From: Actinomycetes bacterium | GTDB taxonomy: Bacteria; Actinomycetota; Acidimicrobiia; Acidimicrobiales; Acidimicrobiaceae | Assembly (NCBI GenBank): GCA_021785315.1 | Contig: JAJYFX010000009.1 | Location: 1 to 15,440, forward strand | Length of the DNA stretch: 15,440 bases | Direction: 5' to 3' | Part shown: piece after piece, positions 7,438-12,906 of the stretch | Layout: each line of letters starts with the position of its first letter | Numbering within the stretch: position 1 is the first letter of the stretch | Made by a program: the position numbers and the translations under genes | Notes under the pieces: model-generated | Databases searched by the model: none | Seen by the model: the letters and a program-made list of their open reading frames with translations, nothing else | What the model was told of the DNA's origin: nothing

Positions 7438-7905
7438 CTAGTCATCCGTCTTATGTGCCATGGTAGTCGTCACGCCGCCGCTGGTGCCAGGGAGTGTGGT
7501 TGTCGCGTGATCGCCAGAGTCGTCAGAAGTGCCATCGTCTGCTTTGGCCGAACTTGCCCCGGTTGTCGCGCTTGTTGGCGGTACCTCCGATGCCGGGGAA
7601 TTCCCAGCGAGAAAGGCAGCGTTGCCGTTGGCGTTGTCAATCGCGGGAGCGGGCAACCGCGACGCCAGAGTGGATTTCGCGGAGTTCAACTCCGACTGAA
7701 GCTTTGCCTCTTCGTTTGAAAGCCTGCCAAGTGCGGCGGCCGTCGGATCCTGGGTCGTCGTGGTTGAAGAGGTCGTCGTTGACGCATCCTGGCCAACCGG
7801 CAAAGAGGGCGGAGCTACCACGCTCACGGCGTGTATGGCTGTTGCAGACCCTGCCCCTATACCGATTGCAGCGGCCAATTTGATAAAGCCTGTTCTTGTA
7901 AGCAA
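7438..7905 (-). CDS. Small exported Thr-rich protein
   Basis: First gene of the apbE/ferric-reductase operon, unrecognised. The start is set at TTG 7905 (155 residues) because a perfect GGAGG (minus strand, 7916-7912) sits 6 nt upstream; a GTG-type start at 7947 would add 14 polar residues ahead of the signal. Residues 1-32 have basic residues followed by a hydrophobic stretch (FIKLAAAIGIGAGSATA), a signal peptide or anchor. A run of Thr and Ser (41-52) and a short helix (about 58-82) follow. The rest is low-complexity Ala/Ser/Thr/Asp with TTGASS near 114-119 and SGGVTTT near 142-148. Composition suggests an extracytoplasmic linker-like protein. Whether it is an ApbE substrate is speculative. 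Confidence 0.7.
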   Translation of the reverse strand: MLTRTGFIKLAAAIGIGAGSATAIHAVSVVAPPSLPVGQDASTTTSSTTTTQDPTAAALGRLSNEEAKLQSELNSAKSTLASRLPAPAIDNANGNAAFLAGNSPASEVPPTSATTGASSAKADDGTSDDSGDHATTTLPGTSGGVTTTMAHKTDD

Positions 7906-7965
7906 ATTCAACCTCCAGCTTCGATGTATACAGTCTCCAAGACCCAAATTCGTTTGGGATTATGC

Positions 7966-7974
7966 TGGTATTAG
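7966..7974 (+). promoter_or_regulatory. Possible extended -10 for the small plus-strand ORF
   Basis: TGG followed by TATTAG (7969-7974) forms an extended -10-like element about 30 nt before ATG 8005. No clear -35 lies at normal distance. It is weak evidence by itself and is given because it supports an otherwise orphan small ORF. Confidence 0.25.
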
Positions 7975-8004
7975 AATTTTCTTAGCTAGCTCGCCTCTGG
8001 CCGG

Positions 8005-8163
8005 ATGTTTGGCAGAGCCCCAGTCTGGCTTGCGCTTCTAGCTGGAATCGTCTTTTTGCCGCATGTGCTCTCGCTGAGCTCCGACACCAAACGACATGCA
8101 AGCGCAAAGAGGTCGTTTAAACCAGCTGCAACCACGATCCCCGCCTATGTGGCATGGCGATAG
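8005..8163 (+). CDS. Possible small secreted peptide (52 residues)
   Basis: ATG 8005 to TAG 8161-8163. The product starts MFGRAPVWLALLAGIVFLPH, a plausible signal peptide or single membrane helix, followed by a basic hydrophilic tail (SDTKRHASAKRSFKPAATT) ending AYVAWR. It is divergent from the redox operon, and no clear ribosome site precedes the ATG. Either a real small exported or membrane peptide, or the broken N-terminus of a longer secreted protein; another frame stays open beyond the stop but shows no recognisable domain. Only the hydrophobic pattern supports it. Confidence 0.3.
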   Translation: MFGRAPVWLALLAGIVFLPHVLSLSSDTKRHASAKRSFKPAATTIPAYVAWR

Positions 8164-8608
8164 CCCGACCCCGACCGGAGAGTCACCTAGGATTGGGAGC
8201 AGACCAGGGGAATTTGGAATGGAGCGTCCGAGCGTAATATGTAGATGCGCTGTTCACTTGCACTCTTTAGAGCGAAAACAGAAACACGCTTGGCTCCCGT
8301 CTGGCCGAAGGCCATTTCAACCAGATAATAAAGTTCAGTTCGCCGTTGGCACCAGACGAGCACGAATCCGATCTATCGCTATACGAGGTGCAATTTCTGT
8401 TCCGGTTAAGGGGTGCATCCGCAATGGAATGGAAATCATGGCGTAGCTACAGCAGCTAGCTGCAGCACGCGCCTGACCGAGTGCCCAGCCCTCGTTAATG
8501 CGAAATGCTGGAAATTCCCCAAGTCGCGAATACAAAAGATATCGAAGCCACCAGGATGCACCGCAATTATTGTCCTTGGAGTTCCCAAGTCAAGGCTGCT
8601 TCCAATTC

Positions 8609-9829
8609 CTAGCGAGTCGGCCTCACGGATTCCTCGATAAGCGAAGCCGGTAAAATGGCACCCGTTCCGAAACGTTCCTTGATTTTTGCCACGCTTTGAG
8701 AAAGCGCCATTCCGCGCTGACCCTGCTCATCGTCAAGCATCAACTGCTCTGCTCCCTCTTTTTTCAGGTTTGACATCGCGACACCTAACAATCGGATTCC
8801 ATGGTCGTTCGAACCCTTAGGAAACAGCTGCCTCAAATGACCTAGAATCTCTACGCCTGAATCGGTGGCAGACGACAAAGTAACTGACCTTGTGATTGTG
8901 TGAAAATCACCAAATCGGATCTTCAACGTTATCGTCCTTGCGGCCGCCTTGTTCTTCCTCATCCGATTTGCCACGCTTTCCGCGAGCCTCACCAGCTCGT
9001 GGTCAACTTGGCTCATCTCGTAAAGATCGGCGGGATAGGTCTGATCGTGACCGATCGACTTGCGACGCGAACCTGATGTTACTGAGTCGGAGTCACCCCC
9101 GCTTGCCAGAAGCCGCAGGTGCGGAGTGGCCTTCCCGAAAATAGAAGTCAAAGTAGCGTCGGGAATTCTCAGCAAGTCCCCAATTCGCTCGACCCCGACC
9201 GACCGCAATCGCTGATAAGTCTTGGGACCGACTCCCCACAGCTCCCTGACAGAAATTGGATCGAGAAACTCTTGCTCTCCACCGGGCCATACCACTACAA
9301 CACCTTTCGGAACTTCCACGATTCCTCCACTAATGGCAGGCTTTGCCCGGCGAGATGCTAACTTCGCGACCTGCTTGGTCGTGCCCACCCCCACGCACAC
9401 CGAGAGGCCAAGCTCTTTCCAAACCGATCGCCGTATCTCGGCTGCAATGGCCTGCGGCGGACCGAAGAGACGCAGGCTGCCGCTGACATCCATGAATGCC
9501 TCGTCCAAGCCCACTGTTTGTATTTCATCCGTAAAACTGCGCAACACTGCGTGAAAGCGAATGGAAATCTCCGCGTACCGCGAATAGTTGCCGTCCAGAA
9601 ATACTCCTCGCGGACACAGCTGCCTGGCCTTAGTCGTAGGCATGGCGGAACGAACTCCAAAGATACGAGCCTCGTAACTCGCGGAATTGACAACGCCTCG
9701 GGGGCCGGTTCCACCCACAATGACCGGCAACCCTGCCAGGCGGGGATTATCCAGCACCTCGACCGACGCAAAGAAGCAGTCCAAATCAGCGTGAAGAATC
9801 GCTCTATTGGCTCCCCAAGGACGCTCCAT
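8609..9829 (-). CDS. dinB: DNA polymerase IV (Y-family translesion polymerase)
   Basis: Error-prone, distributive polymerase that copies past damaged bases. The 406-residue product has the Y-family signatures: HADLDCFFASVE near the N-terminus (first catalytic Asp, and the aromatic steric gate in the FF pair), SYEARIFGVRSAMP, GNYSRYAEIS, and LDEAFMDVSGS carrying the catalytic Asp-Glu pair (about 109-110). The thumb follows (ELWGVGPKTYQRL, helix-hairpin-helix like), then the little-finger domain. EQLMLDD near 365 may be a weak clamp-binding motif. The SIDEAF form common in the family is GLDEAF here. The ATG at 9829 is preferred over the upstream TTG at 9835, because the AGG in GGGTAGG lies 8 nt before the ATG. 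I found no GAACN4GTTC SOS box upstream. It appears to be a single-gene unit. Confidence 0.97.
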   Translation of the reverse strand: MERPWGANRAILHADLDCFFASVEVLDNPRLAGLPVIVGGTGPRGVVNSASYEARIFGVRSAMPTTKARQLCPRGVFLDGNYSRYAEISIRFHAVLRSFTDEIQTVGLDEAFMDVSGSLRLFGPPQAIAAEIRRSVWKELGLSVCVGVGTTKQVAKLASRRAKPAISGGIVEVPKGVVVVWPGGEQEFLDPISVRELWGVGPKTYQRLRSVGVERIGDLLRIPDATLTSIFGKATPHLRLLASGGDSDSVTSGSRRKSIGHDQTYPADLYEMSQVDHELVRLAESVANRMRKNKAAARTITLKIRFGDFHTITRSVTLSSATDSGVEILGHLRQLFPKGSNDHGIRLLGVAMSNLKKEGAEQLMLDDEQGQRGMALSQSVAKIKERFGTGAILPASLIEESVRPTR

Positions 9830-10117
9830 ATCCAAAGCCTACCCACCTACTCTTTGTCATGTTGCTTCAAGCACGGTCGACTCGCTCGCGACCCTCCTAG
9901 GCTTCCGCGAAGCCAAGATTCGAATCGGCCGGCATCAGCGAAACCGTTCTATGTCGGCGCATGGACATCGATCTGGCGCACCTGCAAGCACTTTAATATC
10001 GTTAGCTGTGATGAGCTGCATGGCGGCTATGAGCAATTGGGTTGTTCCTAACGAATCTCAAGTGCAATAAGGGGTTCGCTCACTCTCGGATCAATAGACA
10101 ACTTGCAGAATCGCCGA

Positions 10118-10528
10118 TCATTTCGCTGACGCACGCTCGCTAAGAATCTGCTGTACTAATCCCGGGTCGTCGGGAGTAATAGTCGGACGAATATGCCTGC
10201 CTACATCGAGCACCAGCGCAAGACTTTTCTTTGGCCGGCTCGTATCAAGGTTCCACCAGTGGATGAAGTCTCCTGAACCCCATATTCGCCAGCGGCGGAC
10301 AGCATTAAATCCCGCCAGGGGAAGCTCGGTCACTGTCTTGATGGCGGAGTACGGAATTCGCTTAGCGCCCCAGAGGTAGTACCACCGGATCACCAGTGCA
10401 TCGTCGTCACAAGCGATGCGGCCGTCATCATAAATAAAGTGACCACTCGACATCTTCACCATCCCTAAGGCTCCGCCGTTGGTAATTATTATAACGATGC
10501 CAATCGCAAGTGTCAGGGCTAAAAGCAT
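10118..10528 (-). CDS. Membrane protein with a bacterial PH-like domain
   Basis: A 136-residue protein of a conserved type without known function. Residues 1-22 form a hydrophobic helix (LLALTLAIGIVIIITNGGAL), so it is membrane anchored. The remainder reads as one small beta-rich domain: the DDALVIRWYYLWGAKRIPYS segment, IKTVTELPL, then RRWRIWGSGDFIHWWNLD, RPKKSLALVLDVG and a closing helix after TPDDPGLVQQIL. This layout fits bacterial PH-like domains. ATG 10528 is the first usable start; the frame upstream has no ATG, GTG or TTG. The gene is flanked by 280-bp gaps on both sides, so context gives no clue. Family assignment is by pattern only. Confidence 0.75.
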   Translation of the reverse strand: MLLALTLAIGIVIIITNGGALGMVKMSSGHFIYDDGRIACDDDALVIRWYYLWGAKRIPYSAIKTVTELPLAGFNAVRRWRIWGSGDFIHWWNLDTSRPKKSLALVLDVGRHIRPTITPDDPGLVQQILSERASAK

Positions 10529-10786
10529 CGCGCCAACTGACCTGGTGCGATTCAGTCCGACGAAACTTCGTGTTTGCCGATATCGTCGACGACCTACCCG
10601 CTACCACGGTTGCGGCCAAACGCGCGCCGCAACGAGGAAATGCTCACTGGACCCGATAGAAAGCGCCAGGCACTTTCGCTGCCCCACACAGTTTCCGGCG
10701 CGCCGCTTCCAAGGGTGACCGGCAGCCTGATGCTAAACCGTGGTCAAGTTTGGACCTTTCATGATTAGAGTAATGAATCAAATAGG

Positions 10787-10792
10787 TATCAT
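10787..10792 (+). promoter_or_regulatory. -10 element of the tRNA-Arg gene
   Basis: TATCAT (five of six consensus bases) lies 17 bp before the mature tRNA 5' end. The -35 region is poor (TTAGAG at 16-bp spacing). TCATGATT occurs twice, at 10759-10766 and 10789-10796, flanking and overlapping the -10. Confidence 0.4.
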
Positions 10793-10809
10793 GATTGTTA
10801 CGAAGCTAC

Positions 10810-10881
10810 GCCCCCGTAGCTCAGGGGATAGAGCATCGGTTTCCTAAACCGTGTGCGCAGGTTCGAATCCTGCCGGGGGCA
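10810..10881 (+). tRNA. tRNA-Arg (anticodon CCT)
   Basis: A complete 72-nt cloverleaf. The acceptor arms GCCCCCG (10810-10816) and CGGGGGC pair fully, with discriminator A at 10881. The D arm is GCTC/GAGC. The anticodon loop TTCCTAA gives anticodon CCT, which reads AGG. The anticodon stem has one T-T mismatch at its base. The variable loop is 4 nt, and the T arm is GCAGG-TTCGAAT-CCTGC. The 3' CCA is not encoded. No repeat of its 3' end was noticed elsewhere in the window, so there is no sign of an integration site here. Confidence 0.97.
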
Positions 10882-11137
10882 CGACGGGTTGCAGACAACA
10901 GTTACCTGATCATTACGGCAACAGTCCCGCCTTGGATGTCAAATATGGCGACTGGGTACGGCCATCTATTTGCTGTTGAGTCATGTCGAACTCGTAGCTT
11001 CAAAAGATGAGACGTTGTTGTCATGAAGAGCCGAAGAGCCGGAGTCAGGCCGACAGCTGTCCGGACAGAAGCGAACCAGGCCGCTACGGGCACGTTGAAC
11101 AGCGCGTCTCCGCAGCGAATGCAACCCAGACTGCCAT

Positions 11138-12337
11138 TCACAGGTCCGAGGCGTCACCCGGAGTGGAAGCCGTACTCCGCTGAGCAACCTTCCAATTACG
11201 CTCCAAATTGGCGATCAGACCTGGACTGTAGAGGCAGCGCGCCTGTTCGTAGCTATACACGCTCATATAGAGGCGGAAACGGTCCAAAGGCTCCCGGGCA
11301 ACTCGCAGCGTCCGCCGGTTTCCGAGCAAAGCCGCCACGCCCGCGCCGGTGAGCATTGACGCGGCGCTCTCTATTGCCCCCGAGATCTCATCAGCCTTCA
11401 CTACCTTGTCGACCATCAGCTGACCCCCGGGTTCGTCGACGTTAAAGACGCGCTCGAAAAGAATAGCTTGCCGGGCAAGCCGGTCGCCGACCACCTGCGG
11501 CAAGCGCAAAGCTGCGCACCCGGGGATAATCCCCTCCTTCCTGGCGGGAAGACTGAAGTACGAGCCGGTTTCGGCGACCACGTGGTCAACCACCAGCAGC
11601 CACTGGCAGGCGCCGCCAATGGCGAAGCTCTCCAGGGCTGCGATCCAAGGCTTCTCAGGTCTGGCGTCGGAACCGCGAACCTCGTCGTCGCGGATGCCAT
11701 GTCCGCGATATATCTTGTTGAGGGCGCCCAATTCCCGCTCAATCATGAACTCAATCAGCGAAATCTTGCCCTGGTAGAGGGCCGTTAGATCAATCCCGCT
11801 GCCTAGGATACGCTGGCCGGCATACTTTGGGTGCGTCGAAACCGCTCCTCGCAGCACGCCTACCTCAATCCGGTCGTCGAGCAGGACCAAATCGACCGCC
11901 GTCTCAAGCGCACTTACCGATCGGTCGTCCTCCGCGTTCAGCACCGCGAGATTCTGCACTGTAACCGTACCCAGGGTCCCGTCACGATCGACCCTCACCG
12001 GTCCCAGATCGACGCTGCCCGTAAGCTCAAACTCCTGGCGTCGCTCCCGCGCCTCCGACGTTGGTAGCGACATGGCGTGGAGCAGGTGGAGGCCAGTGTC
12101 GCGGTTGGCAAGTACCCGCGACACGAATATTCCCTGGTCGATCTCCAGACCAACCTTATTCTTCTGAAGCAGCTGGCGCTCGGCATCGATAGCCGAACGC
12201 GTCGGGAGCACCCCGGGAAACTGCTCGGCTACACCGTAGACCAGCTCCGCGACGCGCAGATGACTTCTTCGACCTTCTGTAAGTTCGTCGTAGATACGAA
12301 CGACATCCGTATCGTCCGTTATCGACATCTGGCTCAT
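11138..12337 (-). CDS. dpgC: DpgC-like cofactor-independent arylacetyl-CoA dioxygenase (crotonase superfamily)
   Basis: DpgC converts (3,5-dihydroxyphenyl)acetyl-CoA and O2 to (3,5-dihydroxyphenyl)glyoxylate without metal or cofactor, in dihydroxyphenylglycine synthesis for vancomycin-type antibiotics. The 399-residue product has the two-part layout of that family: a helical N-terminal region (about 1-105) found in DpgC but not in plain enoyl-CoA hydratases, then a crotonase fold. Visible motifs are HPKYAGQR (169-176), GSGIDLTALY (179-188), KPWIAALESFAIGG (229-242, oxyanion-hole glycines), YFSLPARKEGIIPG (260-273), VGDRLARQAILF (283-294) and GNRRTLR (339-345). The C-terminal LYSPGL helix also fits. 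Its substrate need not be the dihydroxyphenyl compound, since no dpgA, dpgB, dpgD or peptide-synthetase gene is present. It lies downstream of an arylpyruvate oxidoreductase and has its own promoter. A plain enoyl-CoA hydratase is the less likely alternative. Confidence 0.85.
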   Translation of the reverse strand: MSQMSITDDTDVVRIYDELTEGRRSHLRVAELVYGVAEQFPGVLPTRSAIDAERQLLQKNKVGLEIDQGIFVSRVLANRDTGLHLLHAMSLPTSEARERRQEFELTGSVDLGPVRVDRDGTLGTVTVQNLAVLNAEDDRSVSALETAVDLVLLDDRIEVGVLRGAVSTHPKYAGQRILGSGIDLTALYQGKISLIEFMIERELGALNKIYRGHGIRDDEVRGSDARPEKPWIAALESFAIGGACQWLLVVDHVVAETGSYFSLPARKEGIIPGCAALRLPQVVGDRLARQAILFERVFNVDEPGGQLMVDKVVKADEISGAIESAASMLTGAGVAALLGNRRTLRVAREPLDRFRLYMSVYSYEQARCLYSPGLIANLERNWKVAQRSTASTPGDASDL

Positions 12338-12906
12338 GGCAAAATGCTAGCACTACCGGCAGAACCTGTCATGCAGCAGTTTCCACGTCTCCACATCTGT
12401 ACGGACGGGCCCCTTTTCCGACGCAGAAACAGCGAAGTATCGTGGTGGCAACCGGATAAGAATTGCAGAGCGGGCAATGATTGACGGCCGAAGTGGCACA
12501 AAACTAGGAAAGCGTGTATAGGCGGCGTGATCGTCGAGCAGCTTGAGATCCCAAAAGCATCGCAGAGAAAATCTGAATATTTTATAGGTATAGACAAAGA
12601 ACGCCTAGCTTGGACAGGCATTGTCAACACAACCAGGTGAATCGCCGACAGTAACTGGCTCACAAACCAGAATTGCGCAAAATCGCCAAAGCCGGGAAAA
12701 CGAGTGCCACGGTTTTCTGGAAGAATCGTTAGTTCATTCTCAGCTGGCTATTTGCATTTCGAGCAATGCCGTCCGGGTCGCCGGCCGCACGGCAAATAAG
12801 TCCGGCCGAGCACGTCCGCTGACAATCCTCCGAGAGGCATCCTGCGCGCACGCGCTTAAGTCCGGGATGCGCTCGGACGGCCAGATCATTAATCGCCGGC
12901 TTTGCT
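12338..12906. other. Long intergenic region between the oxidoreductase and dpgC-like genes
   Basis: 569 bp with no convincing gene. The left end holds the dpgC promoter. Near the right end, 28 nt past the oxidoreductase stop, GTCCG (12860-12864) and CGGAC (12874-12878) form a short hairpin without a T-run. TAAGTCCGG occurs twice, at 12797-12805 and 12857-12865, exactly 60 bp apart. The middle (about 12580-12600) is AT-rich. Confidence 0.5.
12344..12372 (-). promoter_or_regulatory. Promoter of the dpgC-like gene, probably giving a leaderless mRNA
   Basis: On the minus strand, ATGACA (12372-12367, five of six -35 bases) and TAGCAT (12349-12344, four of six -10 bases) are separated by exactly 17 bp, and TGC immediately precedes the -10 (extended -10). 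Only 6 nt separate the -10 from ATG 12337, so transcription should begin at or next to the start codon. No Shine-Dalgarno sequence precedes the ATG, which agrees with leaderless translation, common in actinobacteria. Confidence 0.6.

Larger units (their letters stand above)
7906..8608. other. Mostly non-coding gap between the redox operon and dinB
   Basis: About 700 bp that hold the leader of the minus-strand operon and one possible small plus-strand gene (8005-8163). From 8164 to 8608 I see only short, unconvincing frames on both strands and an isolated 12-bp palindrome (GCAGCTAGCTGC, 8453-8464). No recognisable RNA gene or mobile element was found. Confidence 0.5.

Noticed and set aside
8096..8446. 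Plus-strand 116-residue frame between the redox operon and dinB
   Set aside because: Composition looks like translated non-coding DNA (many Arg, Pro, Cys and His), with no domain and no ribosome site.
9900..9914. GGCTTC-CGC-GAAGCC hairpin upstream of dinB
   Set aside because: No T-run on either strand and a short stem, so it is not a credible intrinsic terminator. No gene end lies next to it.
9940..9960. CGAAACCGTTC near dinB as a possible SOS box
   Set aside because: It does not fit GAACN4GTTC (the left half and spacing are wrong), and it lies more than 100 bp from the start.
10810..10881. tRNA-Arg as an integration site for an island to its right
   Set aside because: No integrase and no second copy of the tRNA 3' end were seen in the window.
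10795..11010. Open frame over the tRNA giving a peptide with APVAQGIEHRFPKP
   Set aside because: This is the well-known artefact of translating a tRNA gene; the cloverleaf is complete, so the frame is not a protein gene.
12334..12663. Minus-strand 109-residue frame overlapping the dpgC start
   Set aside because: No recognisable domain, Cys- and Ser-rich random composition, and it would cover the dpgC promoter.
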